From Saprospiraceae bacterium (lineage in GTDB: Bacteria > Bacteroidota > Bacteroidia > Chitinophagales > Saprospiraceae): 45,183 bases of DNA. Position numbers and translations under genes: made by a program. Positions 1 to 9,900 of the stretch are shown in pieces (position 1 is the first letter of the stretch; each line of letters opens with the position of its first letter). The notes beneath the pieces are model-generated. The model made no database searches, was not told the DNA's origin, and saw only the letters and a program-made list of their open reading frames with translations. The DNA lies in NCBI GenBank assembly GCA_025056735.1, contig JANWVR010000051.1, positions 1 through 45,183 of the forward strand, read 5' to 3'.

Positions 1-3000
1 GCCAACGACGGCGCAGCACACGTTACTATCCCACCTTGCGCCGTCACGCTTGGCGGCTGCTGGTCGGTCTGTACCGTCGCCGTCGCGCTTGTGGAGCAAC
101 CGTTCGACGGGCTCGTAATCACCACCGTGTACGTACCGCCCGTGCTCACTGTCGGCGTCTGAAGCGTCGAGGTGAAGTTGTTGGGCCCTGTCCACGAGTA
201 CGTTACGCCCGCTGTGGTCGAAGTGGCCGTTATCGTCCGCGTCGGTTGTGCGCACGTCAGCGTCGCGCCCGTCGTCGAGACTCCCTGTGGTGGCTGCTGA
301 TCGGCCACCACCGTTACCGTCGCCGTGTTGGTGCACCCGTTCGTCGCCCGTACCGTCACCGTGTACGTACCCGCCACCGACACCTGCGGTGTGGCCTGCG
401 TCTGGTTGGCCGCCGTAATGCCCGGTCCTACCCACTGGTATGTTACGTTCGCCGGCGTCGCCGTCGTCGAAATCGTTACCGACGGAACCGCGCACGTAAT
501 CGTCGGCGCCATGGCACTCACTTTCGGCTGCGCGAAATCTCCAACCACATTCGTAAGCGCTGTGGCCTGGCAACCATTCTGCTGATTCGTCAAAACCACC
601 GTGTACGAACCCACCTGGTTGGCCGTTGGGTTCTGCTGCGCCGAACTAAAGCCGCCCGGCCCGCTCCACTGGTACGTCACGTTCGGCGTCGAGGTGTTCG
701 CCCGAAGCGTTATCTGCGGCTGCGCGCACGAAATAGTGCCTCCCAGGACCACCACATTCTGCGGCGGCTGAATGTTCTGCGTCACCTCCAACTTGGGCGC
801 CGTCACACAACCGTTCAGTGCCGTCACCGTGTACGTGTACGTCCCGGGCTGGTTGACCGTCACCACGCTGTCCGCACTGCTGAAACCACCTGGGCCTGTC
901 CACACGCCCGTGGCGCCCGGCGTCAATATCCGACCGCGCAAGGTCAACTGCGGAACCGAACACGTCAGCACACCCGCGCCGCTGACCTCCACCTGCGGGG
1001 CGTCCACATTCGCCCACACCGTTGCACTGGCCGTCGAGGTGCACCCATTCTGACCCGTTACCGTCAAATTGTACACCCCCGGCACCGTCACCTGCGGCGT
1101 AGCCTGCGTGTACACCGCGCCGTTTGGACCCACCCAACGGTACGATACGCCCGTCGTCGGCGATTGACCCACCAATTGCGCCACGCCCGAAATGCAGTCT
1201 ATCGTGTCGCCTACTGCACTCGCTCCAGGCGCGTTTGTGTCCTGTAAAACTGTCAATACTTGCGTTGTCGTACAACCGTTCGGCGCCAACACCGTCACAG
1301 TGTACGTGCCGCCGGTCGTTACCACCACCTGCGGCGTCGTCGCAAACACACCGTTGGCATCCGACCACGAATACGTCACTCCCGCCGTATTGCTCTGCGC
1401 CGTCAACGTCGCTTGCAAATCGTCGCAATCCAGGTCGTTTGACCGAGACGCTGTCAGGGTGGGAAACGCCGCATCCAGCACTACCGTCGCCTGCGCGCTG
1501 GCTGTGCAGCCGTTGGGCGCCGTTACTACCAACGTGTACACGCCCGGCTGCGTCACACTCGGACCCGGCTGCGTCGAACTAAACCCACCCGGCCCGCTCC
1601 ACAAATACGTTACTCCCGGCGTCAACGAAACGCCCGTCAGGTCCGCCGTCGTGATCACGCACGTCAGCGTATCGCCTTGCGCACTCACGTCCGGAGCGGC
1701 AATGTCCTGACTCACCGTCACCGTCGCACTCGACGTGCACCCATTCTGCGACGTGGCCACCACCCGATACAAACCCGGCGCACCTACGAACGGGTCCTCC
1801 TCCGTACTGGCAAAACCACCCGGCCCGCTCCACGCATAACTGATCACCGGAGACGTCGGATTGGTCGCCGTCGCCTCCAACTGGACCTGCAAACGCGCGC
1901 ACGTCAACACATTCGACACCACGGCAAACACTACCGGCGCCTGAACATCCGTCAGCACATCCACCGTCCGCTCCGACGTGCAACCGTTCGGAGCCGTCAC
2001 CACCAACGTGTACGCGCCACCCAGGCCAACCACCGGATTTGGATTATTCGTATCCAGTCCGCCTGGGCCAAGCCAGCGGAACACCGCACCCGGCGTGCTC
2101 GAACTGCCTTGCAACGTCACCTGTGGCGCCGCACAACTGATCACGCCACCCTGAGCCACTATATTCGGCGGCGTAATGTCTATGCCCACCACCGCCGTCG
2201 CACTCGACGTGCAGCCATTCGCAGCCGTCGCCACTACTTGATAGGCGCCCGGCAGCACCGCTGTCGGGTTCTGATCCGTCGAACTAAATCCACCAGGCCC
2301 ACTCCACTGCCACGTAACGCCAACGTTCGCCGTCGCCGTCAAACCTATGCTCTGCACCGCGCATGTCAAGGTACCACCCGACGCCGAGACCACCGCCGGT
2401 GTCTGGTCGGCTACCACTGTCGCCTCTGCCGTTGAAGTGCAGCCGTTCGGGCCCGTCACCAATACGCTATATTGTCCTGCCACCGCCACCGAAGGGCTCT
2501 GCTGCGTCGAAGTAAAGCCTCCAGGGCCACTCCACTGCCAGCTCACGCCCGATGTCGGAGAACTCGCCTGCAAATTAATCTGCGGCACACTGCACGTCAC
2601 CACACCTCCCTGCGCCTGCACCCCCGGCGGATCGTCATCCAACACCACCGGCGCCGTCGCTATCGCCGTGCAGCCGTTCAAGGGATTGGTCGCCGTCAGT
2701 GTGTAAACACCCGGAACCGTAACCACAGGGTCTTCTTGATTGCTTGTAAAACCACCCGGACCCGTCCATATAAACGTCGCTCCCGGCGTATTCGACGTGC
2801 CGTTCAGCGTCACCGACTTAACCACGCACGTCAGCGTGCCACCCACCGCCGATACCTGCGGTATGTCCGCATCCGGTACCACCTCCGCTGTCGCCGTCGC
2901 CGTGCAACCATTCGGCGCCGTCACCACCAGCGTGTATACACCCAAATTCGACACCGTCGGCGAAGGACCCTCGTACGTACCCTGGTTCGGCCCTATCCAC

Positions 3001-5357
3001 AAGTACGTTACGCCAGGCGTGTTCGACGTGCCGCTAAGTTGGGTCGTCGAAGACGCACAGGTGATGATACCGCCCGTCGCCGTCGCATCCGGAACCGCAA
3101 AATCCCCCGTAACCTCCGCCGTCGCCGTCGCCGTACACGCATTCGGACCCGTCACCGTCAACACATACGTACCCACCGCATTCACCACCGGATCCTGCTG
3201 CGTCGAACTAAAACCACCTGGCCCAACCCACGAAAACGTCGCTCCAGGCGTCGCTGAAGAACCGTCTATCGCTATACTGGGTACCGCGCACGAAATCAAC
3301 CCTCCGCTCGCACCAGCATCCGGCGGCAGCGTGTTGCCCGTTACCGATGCCGTCGCACTCGACGTACAACCATTCACCGGGTTGGTTACCACCAACGTGT
3401 AAGTGCCCGCCGTATCTACCTGCGGATTCTGCTGCGTCGAACTAAAGCCCCCAGGCCCACTCCACTGCCACGTCACACCGCCCGTCGGCGAATTACCAGC
3501 CAACGTTACCTGCGGCGTCGTACACGATATCACGCCACCCGAAGCCGTCGCCTGAGGTGCCGTAGTGTTCACCGCCACCGCCGCCGTCGCCGACGCCGTG
3601 CAGTTGTTCACCGGATTAGTCACCGTCACCGTGTACGTACCACCCACCGACACCGTCGGACTCTGTTGCGTCGAACTAAAGCCCGCCGGCCCACTCCACG
3701 CAAACGTGGCACCCCCGGCGTTCGTCGTCGCCTGAAGCGTCACATTCGACACCACGCACGTAAGCGTCCCGCCCGTCGCCGAGGCCGTCGGAGGCGTCGT
3801 GTTGCCCGTCACCACCGCCGTCGCCGTCGCCGTACAGCCATTAACCGGACTCGTTACCGTAACCGTGTACGTACCCGGCAAAGAGGCCAACGGATTGGCA
3901 ATGTTTGGATTGCTCAAACCCGCCGTCGGACTCCAGGAAAACGCCGAATTCGGAACGTTCGACGTCGCATTCAACTGTGCTTGCGCGTTGCCGCAACCCA
4001 AAAACCCACCCGAGGCCGTCGCCTGCGGCGGTGTCGTGTTTGAGGTGATCTGAATGGTGTCGCTTTTAATGCACTGATTGCCACCCGCTACCGCCGTAAC
4101 AGTTAAGATCACTGTACCCGCCTGGTTGACCGTTACTGTATTGCCCGTGCCCAACACCACACCGTTGCCGTCGCGCCAGACCTTCGTGCCCGGAGAGGGC
4201 AAGGAACCCAGCGTAACTGACGGGTTGGCACAGGTAATCACGCCTCCACCTGTAATCTTGGCCACAGGATCCACTATCAAAACGCCAAAGATGATGGTAC
4301 TATCGCAGCCCTGATAGGACTCGCACACGTAGGTGTAATTGCCCGCATCGCAAAATTGCTGACCGCACACCGTCACGCAGGAACCCGCGCAGACTGATTG
4401 AACGCCTATGTTCCGAATCAATGGCGGCTTGACCGTCACCTGCCGACGAACAATACTGTCGCAGCCCTGATAAGACTGATAGGTGTGTTGATACATCCCG
4501 CTGGTGGACACTTGCTGGCCCCAAGGCAGCGTATAGGGCACGTCCTCGTTGCATACAGTCACAGGTGAAAGAATCGTCGGCGGTATGGGCTGAACATTAA
4601 TCGTGCGGCATACCTGATTACCGGTATTGCAGGAGCTGAGCGGCTGCACACAAATCTGTCCGCCGGCGTTGCCTGCTGTTATGGTAACCACATGGCCACC
4701 CGGCGGATTGGTGATGACAGGGGGGGCCTGTCCATTGATAAGCCAGCCTCCCGGAGCATTCCATTGATAAGCGCCAGCGCCACTGACGGGTGGGATGCTG
4801 TAAGTGATCGTTCCGCCCGGGCAGATCGTCGCTGGCCCTTGAATGGCGCCCGTAGGTGCAATTGGCGGCGCCTGAGCGGCTGAGGGCGGGGTTACTGTCA
4901 CTGTAAAGCTACATTGGTCGCCCGCATAACCGTCAATCAGCAGAAAGTAGTTGACGCCTGGCGTAAGGTTAGCCGTGATCGAGACTGGGTTATTTCCGTT
5001 GCCTGGCGCGCCTCCGTTGCATGCCACAGGAGCGCTTGTGCAGCTGGTATACAGGGCAATTTGCAGGCCATTACCTACCTGACAACCCGTAGGCGTTACA
5101 GTAAAAGTACCCACTGAAGCACCGGCGATAAAACCCAGCCATTGCTCGTTTTCAATGGTGCCGCAAAAGCCTCCTGGAGGTGTCTGACCGGTGTAACCGC
5201 TGGAGCTTCCCGAATAACCATTGAAGTTGCAGTAAATGCAGATGTCCGAGCAAAAATCTGCAGCGGGGTGGTTGTTACTCGGGCACTGCGGAGGCATCTG
5301 TCCAAAAAGATGTGTGCTTGCAAAACACAGCAAGAAAATAAGCGATAACCTGACCAT
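1..5357 (-). CDS. Giant secreted Ig-like repeat protein (N-terminal part, runs off left edge)
   Basis: The frame opens with an ATG at 5357 and, where I checked it (N-terminus, around 3600, around 2450 and the last 130 bases), is the same frame to base 1, giving about 1785 codons with no stop seen. Residues 1-20 form a signal peptide (MVRLSLIFLLCFASTHLFGQ). Next comes a beta-rich domain of the kind found at the N-terminus of Bacteroidota surface proteins (GFIAGASVGTFTVTPTGC, then a GVNYFLLIDGYAGDQCSF stretch), then two modules with the SYQGCDS motif, then about 17 Ig/PKD-like units with cores like WSGPGGFSSTQQ, GTYTVTVT and NGCTATATV. It is probably a surface or secreted adhesin-like protein. 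A T9SS sorting domain would be expected at the C-terminus, which lies outside the window. Function is inferred only from architecture. Confidence 0.9.
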   Translation of the reverse strand, partial: MVRLSLIFLLCFASTHLFGQMPPQCPSNNHPAADFCSDICIYCNFNGYSGSSSGYTGQTPPGGFCGTIENEQWLGFIAGASVGTFTVTPTGCQVGNGLQIALYTSCTSAPVACNGGAPGNGNNPVSITANLTPGVNYFLLIDGYAGDQCSFTVTVTPPSAAQAPPIAPTGAIQGPATICPGGTITYSIPPVSGAGAYQWNAPGGWLINGQAPPVITNPPGGHVVTITAGNAGGQICVQPLSSCNTGNQVCRTINVQPIPPTILSPVTVCNEDVPYTLPWGQQVSTSGMYQHTYQSYQGCDSIVRRQVTVKPPLIRNIGVQSVCAGSCVTVCGQQFCDAGNYTYVCESYQGCDSTIIFGVLIVDPVAKITGGGVITCANPSVTLGSLPSPGTKVWRDGNGVVLGTGNTVTVNQAGTVILTVTAVAGGNQCIKSDTIQITSNTTPPQATASGGFLGCGNAQAQLNATSNVPNSAFSWSPTAGLSNPNIANPLASLPGTYTVTVTSPVNGCTATATAVVTGNTTPPTASATGGTLTCVVSNVTLQATTNAGGATFAWSGPAGFSSTQQSPTVSVGGTYTVTVTNPVNNCTASATAAVAVNTTAPQATASGGVISCTTPQVTLAGNSPTGGVTWQWSGPGGFSSTQQNPQVDTAGTYTLVVTNPVNGCTSSATASVTGNTLPPDAGASGGLISCAVPSIAIDGSSATPGATFSWVGPGGFSSTQQDPVVNAVGTYVLTVTGPNACTATATAEVTGDFAVPDATATGGIITCASSTTQLSGTSNTPGVTYLWIGPNQGTYEGPSPTVSNLGVYTLVVTAPNGCTATATAEVVPDADIPQVSAVGGTLTCVVKSVTLNGTSNTPGATFIWTGPGGFTSNQEDPVVTVPGVYTLTATNPLNGCTAIATAPVVLDDDPPGVQAQGGVVTCSVPQINLQASSPTSGVSWQWSGPGGFTSTQQSPSVAVAGQYSVLVTGPNGCTSTAEATVVADQTPAVVSASGGTLTCAVQSIGLTATANVGVTWQWSGPGGFSSTDQNPTAVLPGAYQVVATAANGCTSSATAVVGIDITPPNIVAQGGVISCAAPQVTLQGSSSTPGAVFRWLGPGGLDTNNPNPVVGLGGAYTLVVTAPNGCTSERTVDVLTDVQAPVVFAVVSNVLTCARLQVQLEATATNPTSPVISYAWSGPGGFASTEEDPFVGAPGLYRVVATSQNGCTSSATVTVSQDIAAPDVSAQGDTLTCVITTADLTGVSLTPGVTYLWSGPGGFSSTQPGPSVTQPGVYTLVVTAPNGCTASAQATVVLDAAFPTLTASRSNDLDCDDLQATLTAQSNTAGVTYSWSDANGVFATTPQVVVTTGGTYTVTVLAPNGCTTTQVLTVLQDTNAPGASAVGDTIDCISGVAQLVGQSPTTGVSYRWVGPNGAVYTQATPQVTVPGVYNLTVTGQNGCTSTASATVWANVDAPQVEVSGAGVLTCSVPQLTLRGRILTPGATGVWTGPGGFSSADSVVTVNQPGTYTYTVTALNGCVTAPKLEVTQNIQPPQNVVVLGGTISCAQPQITLRANTSTPNVTYQWSGPGGFSSAQQNPTANQVGSYTVVLTNQQNGCQATALTNVVGDFAQPKVSAMAPTITCAVPSVTISTTATPANVTYQWVGPGITAANQTQATPQVSVAGTYTVTVRATNGCTNTATVTVVADQQPPQGVSTTGATLTCAQPTRTITATSTTAGVTYSWTGPNNFTSTLQTPTVSTGGTYTVVITSPSNGCSTSATATVQTDQQPPSVTAQGGIVTCAAPSL
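94..4080 (-). repeat. Tandem ~234-bp coding repeats (Ig-like units)
   Basis: Anchors encoding the Asn-Gly-Cys-Thr motif (plus-strand reading GTGCAGCCGTTC or close variants) recur near 95, 331, 567, 803, 1041, 1270, 1506, 1737, 1979, 2212, 2440, 2669, 2902, 3133, 3364, 3598, 3832 and 4067. The spacing is 228-242 bp, about 78 residues. A second conserved block in most units reads roughly GTCGAACTAAA followed by a CCACC/GGCCC stretch, encoding GPGGFSS. The repeats are similar enough in DNA to allow intragenic recombination. The last units toward 4067-4560 are more diverged. Confidence 0.88.
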
Positions 5358-5690
5358 TGAGCGTAGTAGTTTGAAGTGTTGGATTAGCGATGCAGCAACA
5401 CCTGGCTTCTTAACAGAGCGATAAAAAAGGTTTGCAAAGGAAGTGAGAAAATTTATTTTTGAGCGGTGTCTCTTCCTGATTTAACGGTTTAACAGCGCAG
5501 ATAACCGGTGTTTGCCCACTTTAGAGACGCGCGGGCGCTGGAAGGCTGGAATGGCACGCATGACGCAATGAGGGTAGCACAATGCTGCCTGCCTTCGGTT
5601 AATTTAGCCATTATCGGCATTTTCGCAGGTACACGGTGGCTGCGTTTGTTGGCCCTCATACTTTTGTGGGCTTCGATTGTTACGGGCGTC
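5358..5690. other. Divergent intergenic region
   Basis: This 333-bp stretch separates the minus-strand giant repeat gene from the plus-strand subtilisin gene and should hold both promoters. A clear TAnnTTTG box for the plus gene lies at 5659-5666. No equally good box was found for the minus gene. The longest open frame continues upstream of 5691, but its translation there looks non-coding (no signal peptide, no family match), so it was left out of the CDS. Confidence 0.5.
5659..5666 (+). promoter_or_regulatory. Bacteroidota-type -7 promoter box
   Basis: TACTTTTG matches the Bacteroidota -7 consensus TAnnTTTG exactly and ends 24 nt before the ATG chosen for the subtilisin gene. No good -33 TTG was found at the usual 19-20 nt spacing. 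The box falls inside the longer open frame and so supports the internal start at 5691. Confidence 0.5.
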
Positions 5691-8369
5691 ATGAAAAACT
5701 CTACGCTTTTGGTGTGGCTTTTGATGAGCCTTTCTGGCCTGATGCAGGCACAGCCAGCGCGTGTGGCGGGTCAGGTGCTTGTTCAGTTGCGCCCGGGTCA
5801 TTCTCCGTCTATGCTCGTCCAGCGCGTTCGGGCGCAGCCGTGGGCGAAGCAGGCCGTATGCTCCTTAGTGGCAGAGACGATGAACATCTGGCTGCTGGCG
5901 TTGGGGCCTTCCGAGGGTCATGAGGCCGATCTGTTGTCCTGGCTGAGCGCTCAGCCGGAAGTGCTGGCGGCTCAGTATAATCATTTGCTTGAGCACCGGG
6001 GGCAGCTGAACGCCCTCATCCCAGACGATCCGCTTTACAGCAGTCAGTGGCATCACCGCAATTCAGGCGCTGGAGGCGGCTTAGTGGGCGCTGATCTGGC
6101 TTCTGAGCAAGCCTGGGACATCACCACTGGCGGCCTGACGCCTCATGGAGACACGGTCGTCATTGCTATTGTGGATGGCGGCCTTGACGCGCAGCACGAA
6201 GACCTGGCGCCTAACCTCTGGCGCAACTGGGGCGAAATTCCAGGAAACGGGATAGATGACGACCAGAATGGCTACGTGGATGACTTTCGAGGCTGGAATG
6301 CGCTGGCCCAAAACGACCAGATAAGCGGCATCTCGACGACGCACGGCACTCCCATAGCGGCCTTAGCCGGCGCGCGCGGCAACAACAGTACTGGTGTTAC
6401 GGGGGTGAATTGGGATGTCCGGCTGCTCTTCGTGGTCGGCAGCAACACCGAGGCGACCATCCTGGCCTCCTTCGACTATGCCCTGCGCGCGCGGCGTCGC
6501 TACAATGCCACCCAGGGGCAACAGGGTGCTTTCGTGGTCGCTATCAACTGCTCCTGGGGCATTAACGGCGGCAAGCCTTCCGATGCTCCGCTGTGGTGCG
6601 CTGCCTTCGACTCCTTAGGCGCCGCTGGCATTCTCAGCGTAGGCGCCACCGCTAACGCTCCGGTAGATGTGGATGTCTTTGGCGATTTGCCCACGACTTG
6701 CCCAAGCAATTACCTCATCAGCGTAACAAATCTCACCCGCCAAAACCAGAAAGCCCCCAACGCTGCCTGGGGCGCTGCTTCGGTGGACCTGGGCGCCTAC
6801 GGCGAAAACGTCTTCACCGCCCGGCCCAACAACAACTACGGAACGGCCGCCGGTACCTCCTTCGCCGCTCCACTGGTGACTGGCGCCATCGCCCTGCTTT
6901 ACGCGGCACCGTGCAACAACCTGATTGCCATGGCCAAAGCCAATCCGGCAGGCGCCGCCCTTTGGGCAAAAGACCACTTGCTCCAGAGCGCCATTCCATT
7001 GCCTGCCCTCCAGGGAATCACCTTGACGGGCGGGCGGTTACATCTTTTTCATTTAATCAAAACCTATGAAGACCGCTGCGCCACCTGCGTATCCCCTTTT
7101 GGAATTACGGCTACGCCCGTTCTCAAGGATAGCATCCGCCTGACCTGGTCGGTTGTAAACGACTCCTTGCGCACTGACGTTCGCTGGCGCGAAAAAGGCG
7201 CGGTTGTGTGGAATACGCTTCCGAATGCCAAAAGCCCGCTTACGTTAGGCGCGCTCAAAGCCTGCACAGACTACGAGTTTTCGCTGCGAACGCGCTGCAG
7301 CGCCAGCGACTCCAGCACCTGGACTCTTCCGTTAATGGCCACTACCGCAGGCTGCTGCACACCTCCTCATAGCTTTGCTGCCGCTTTCATCAGCCCTACC
7401 CATGTCGTCCTATCCTGGAAAGGGCCCGAAGCCGCCAGCGGGTACCTGGTTCAACTCACTCGCCCCGACGGCTCTACGAGCAATTTTACGCTCTCTGAGA
7501 GCCGTTTGACCCTAACTCAATTACTGCCCTGTGCGTCTTACAACATTGCCGCCACGGCGCTTTGCCAACCCGACGCGACTTCTGCCAGCGCGACATTTAC
7601 CTTTCTCACAGGAAACTGCGGGGCCTGCTTAGACCAAAACTATTGCCCCGCCAGCGCCACTAACGCCGACCAGGAATGGATCGCCGGCGTCCAGATAGGC
7701 GCCTGGTCGCACAGTCCTACCCCTGGCAAGGGCTATCGCAACTTCGCCTCTGCTACGGACAATGTGCCCGTACTAAATATTGGTTCTCCCGTACCTGTCA
7801 TGCTTAAGCCCGGATATGCCGCCCAGGTCTATCGCGAACATTTCCGTGTCTATGTGGACTACAACGGCGACGGTGACTTCTTCGACCCGGGCGAGTTGGC
7901 TTTCGATCCGGGCTTCCCGGTAACCGATGCCATTCAAGGGCTTGTCGTTGCACCCCTCACCGCTCAACCCGGGCTAACCCGTCTGCGCGTCCTGATGAAA
8001 TACCGCGGCGTATCGGGCGCACCACCTACGCCTTGCGAACAGTTCGAGTTTGGCCAGGTGGCCGACTATTGTGTCCGCATCGAGAGCGCCGTAAACACCC
8101 GTCAGGCAGCACATGCCCTCCCACTGCGCCTGTACCCAAATCCCGCGCAACATCGGCTGTTTCTCGACTGGCAAGGCGAAGACACCGAAAACCTCCGGCT
8201 GCGATTTTTCGACGCCGCTGGACGACTCGCCTTTGAGCAAAGCGCTTTTTTGGCCACCCACACTACGTCTGCCATAGACCTTTCGGCACTTCGCGATGGG
8301 CTGTTTTTTATGGAAATAACCACCTCGGCGGGTTCTTTTTGGGAAAAAATTTGGGTTAAACGTCCGTAA
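5691..8369 (+). CDS. Secreted subtilisin-like (S8) protease with FN3, GEVED and T9SS domains
   Basis: Start at 5691 gives 892 aa with a signal peptide (MKNSTLLVWLLMSLSGLMQA) just downstream of a promoter box. The catalytic triad of a subtilase is visible: Asp162 in AIVDGGLD, His218 in TTHGTPIAALAG and Ser390 in GTAAGTSFAAPLVTG, with a likely oxyanion Asn286 in AINCSWG. A propeptide-like region covers about residues 25-110. After the protease come two fibronectin type III-like domains (about 450-620), a GEVED-type domain (about 625-800, with VYVDYNGDGDFFDPGE) and a C-terminal T9SS sorting domain (RLYPNPAQHRLFLDW onward). It should be exported by the Sec and T9SS routes and cleave extracellular proteins. 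All key residues are present, so it is probably active. Its substrate is unknown. Confidence 0.93.
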   Translation: MKNSTLLVWLLMSLSGLMQAQPARVAGQVLVQLRPGHSPSMLVQRVRAQPWAKQAVCSLVAETMNIWLLALGPSEGHEADLLSWLSAQPEVLAAQYNHLLEHRGQLNALIPDDPLYSSQWHHRNSGAGGGLVGADLASEQAWDITTGGLTPHGDTVVIAIVDGGLDAQHEDLAPNLWRNWGEIPGNGIDDDQNGYVDDFRGWNALAQNDQISGISTTHGTPIAALAGARGNNSTGVTGVNWDVRLLFVVGSNTEATILASFDYALRARRRYNATQGQQGAFVVAINCSWGINGGKPSDAPLWCAAFDSLGAAGILSVGATANAPVDVDVFGDLPTTCPSNYLISVTNLTRQNQKAPNAAWGAASVDLGAYGENVFTARPNNNYGTAAGTSFAAPLVTGAIALLYAAPCNNLIAMAKANPAGAALWAKDHLLQSAIPLPALQGITLTGGRLHLFHLIKTYEDRCATCVSPFGITATPVLKDSIRLTWSVVNDSLRTDVRWREKGAVVWNTLPNAKSPLTLGALKACTDYEFSLRTRCSASDSSTWTLPLMATTAGCCTPPHSFAAAFISPTHVVLSWKGPEAASGYLVQLTRPDGSTSNFTLSESRLTLTQLLPCASYNIAATALCQPDATSASATFTFLTGNCGACLDQNYCPASATNADQEWIAGVQIGAWSHSPTPGKGYRNFASATDNVPVLNIGSPVPVMLKPGYAAQVYREHFRVYVDYNGDGDFFDPGELAFDPGFPVTDAIQGLVVAPLTAQPGLTRLRVLMKYRGVSGAPPTPCEQFEFGQVADYCVRIESAVNTRQAAHALPLRLYPNPAQHRLFLDWQGEDTENLRLRFFDAAGRLAFEQSAFLATHTTSAIDLSALRDGLFFMEITTSAGSFWEKIWVKRP

Positions 8370-8391
8370 CATCCGCCCTCGTTGGGCCGCC

Positions 8392-9321
8392 TCAAAGCCA
8401 GGCCCATGCAGGTCGAGTTATCTGCAGATACGGCTCGGGTTGCGCCCCAAAGGCGCGAAAAACGCGCTCGATACCCGGCGCCATGCTGCCCTCGAAGTCA
8501 AGCGCTAACGCACGCTGTAAGCAAAAGCCGATAGCTTCCCAATACAGGTGGTGCAGCGCGCCCGAATGCGCGCCGTCGTATATGCGCCCTGCTGCCACGA
8601 CAGCAGCCCGTTGCTCATCGAAAGCCAGCAGTAACCCCGCCACATCTGCGCCGCTGTGGCGGCAACGCGCTATCCAACCCACGCCCTGTTGCCGCTCCTG
8701 CAAGGCGGCTACCAGCCGCTCAAACGGCGCTTGTGGACGCCGCAGCCCTCGGTGGCGCAGCGAAGCCCGATACAGTGCGAACAGGCGCCTGGCATCGAAT
8801 GTCGTCTCTATTGCAACCTCCTGTTCGGCATGGCGCAAATCGGTGCGAAGGGTGTTCTTGAGCCGGGCATATGCGTCTTCCACGGCCTGCCCGGCAGCCA
8901 TTTTGTAGGTGTAGCGCGTGGTCAGGCGAAAGCCCGCCCATACCAATGGCAGGCCATTTGCAAACTCAGGCAGGCAATTTTGCCGAAAAAAACACACCCG
9001 CGGTAATTGAACGGCAAGCGCTTCCAGCAAGCGCTGCTCCTGGCGCAGACGCTTGTGGGAAGGCCAGCGCTCCGGCATAGGCGCCAACCACGGCCCGGCA
9101 TACGTCGTATAAGGCGGTAATTGAACCACCGGTACCCCCCAGCGATGCGCCTGAAAATAGGGCCATACGCCGCCTTCGACAACGGCTGCGCCCCATTCAA
9201 TAGGGCCGCAAACGGCATCTAACCACCAGGGCTGATGCGATAGCGGGACGGGCTGGCTTGCGCAGAATTCTCGGTATGCCCGTTGCCCGCCCTGCTCCGA
9301 CGTCATACTTTTGCTGCTCAT
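8392..9321 (-). CDS. FemAB/BioF2-like GNAT-fold transferase
   Basis: This 309-aa protein has no signal peptide and resembles the Acetyltransf_6 (BioF2-like, FemAB-related) family. Visible features are an N-terminal half with PYTTYAGPWLAP, a central LRTDLRHAEQ motif and a C-terminal LDFEGSMAPGIERVFRAFGA block that is typical of this family. Members transfer acyl or aminoacyl groups to cell-envelope or metabolite acceptors. The substrate here cannot be told. It converges on the subtilisin gene with a 22-bp gap and diverges from the small membrane protein gene, whose promoter overlaps its 5' end. A start at 9306 (second Met) is possible. It is more distant in sequence from the two FemAB-like genes at 21424 and 23463 than those are from each other. 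Confidence 0.8.
   Translation of the reverse strand: MSSKSMTSEQGGQRAYREFCASQPVPLSHQPWWLDAVCGPIEWGAAVVEGGVWPYFQAHRWGVPVVQLPPYTTYAGPWLAPMPERWPSHKRLRQEQRLLEALAVQLPRVCFFRQNCLPEFANGLPLVWAGFRLTTRYTYKMAAGQAVEDAYARLKNTLRTDLRHAEQEVAIETTFDARRLFALYRASLRHRGLRRPQAPFERLVAALQERQQGVGWIARCRHSGADVAGLLLAFDEQRAAVVAAGRIYDGAHSGALHHLYWEAIGFCLQRALALDFEGSMAPGIERVFRAFGAQPEPYLQITRPAWAWL
9283..9313 (+). promoter_or_regulatory. Promoter (-33 TTG, 20-nt spacer, -7 TACTTTTG)
   Basis: TTG at 9283-9285 and TACTTTTG at 9306-9313 are separated by 20 nt, matching the Bacteroidota sigma-A consensus in both boxes and spacing. The ATG of the small membrane protein follows 37 nt after the -7 box. The promoter lies over the 5' end of the divergent minus-strand gene, so the two may interfere. 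This is the best-formed promoter in the window. Confidence 0.65.
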
Positions 9322-9350
9322 CTCGTATTTCGCGCCAAAACTCGATAAAA

Positions 9351-9857
9351 ATGACCTTAGAAGATTTCATGCGCTCCGTCAGCGATGACCCCGTGCCGGC
9401 TACCTTTTACTTTCTGGCCCTGCCCTCGCTGGCGTTACTCACCAACTGGATAGCGGGTAAAGAGGCTCATCAGGCGCCGTGGAAGTACTTCTACTCCTTG
9501 CTCGCCTACGCTGCCTGTATTCCAGGCATTTTTGCCGTCTGCCTGAGCGTTTACCTTTTCCTCTTTCAGCGCGGCGGTAGTATTTTCAATCTCAACCTGA
9601 TTACACAGGTGCTGCCTATTCTATCCATGATACTGACGCTGGCCGTCATTCGGCAGCGCGTATCTTTTGCGTATGTACCTGGCTTTAGCAAGCTTTCCAA
9701 CCTGATGCTGGGGCTTAGCGTCATTTTTTTCCTGATGTACTTGCTCGACCGCACGCGCATCATTGCGTTTGTTTACATGCCGGTGCAGTACTTGTTGCTC
9801 ATTGTCATTGGTTCGCTTATTGTGCTGAACTACACGTTCCGGCAGCTGTTGCGCTAA
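9351..9857 (+). CDS. Small integral membrane protein, unknown function
   Basis: The start at 9351 (MTLEDFMRSV) was chosen because it follows a good promoter and because the open frame upstream lies inside the divergent gene. The 168-aa product has about four to five hydrophobic segments (PATFYFLALPSLALLTNWIA; YSLLAYAACIPGIFAVCLSV; LITQVLPILSMILTLAVI; LMLGLSVIFFLMYLL; YLLLIVIGSLIVLNY) and short polar loops. No family was recognised. It lies 43 bp upstream of lptC on the same strand and is probably co-transcribed with it, which hints at an envelope role but does not prove one. Confidence 0.75.
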   Translation: MTLEDFMRSVSDDPVPATFYFLALPSLALLTNWIAGKEAHQAPWKYFYSLLAYAACIPGIFAVCLSVYLFLFQRGGSIFNLNLITQVLPILSMILTLAVIRQRVSFAYVPGFSKLSNLMLGLSVIFFLMYLLDRTRIIAFVYMPVQYLLLIVIGSLIVLNYTFRQLLR

Positions 9858-9900
9858 GCGGTAGAAATATTTCTTCAATAAAAACGGCGTTAAGCCGGGT

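Noticed and set aside
36-3257. Several long plus-strand open frames rich in Arg, opposite the repeat gene
   Set aside because: They read opposite the tandem Ig repeats and give low-complexity Arg-rich peptides with no signal peptide or family. The minus-strand frame is the coding one, so these are shadows caused by repeated codon use.
8383-8406. TGGGCC and GGCCCA arms between the convergent subtilisin and GNAT genes
   Set aside because: The stem is only 6 bp with a 12-nt loop and there is no T-run on either side, so it was not called as a terminator.
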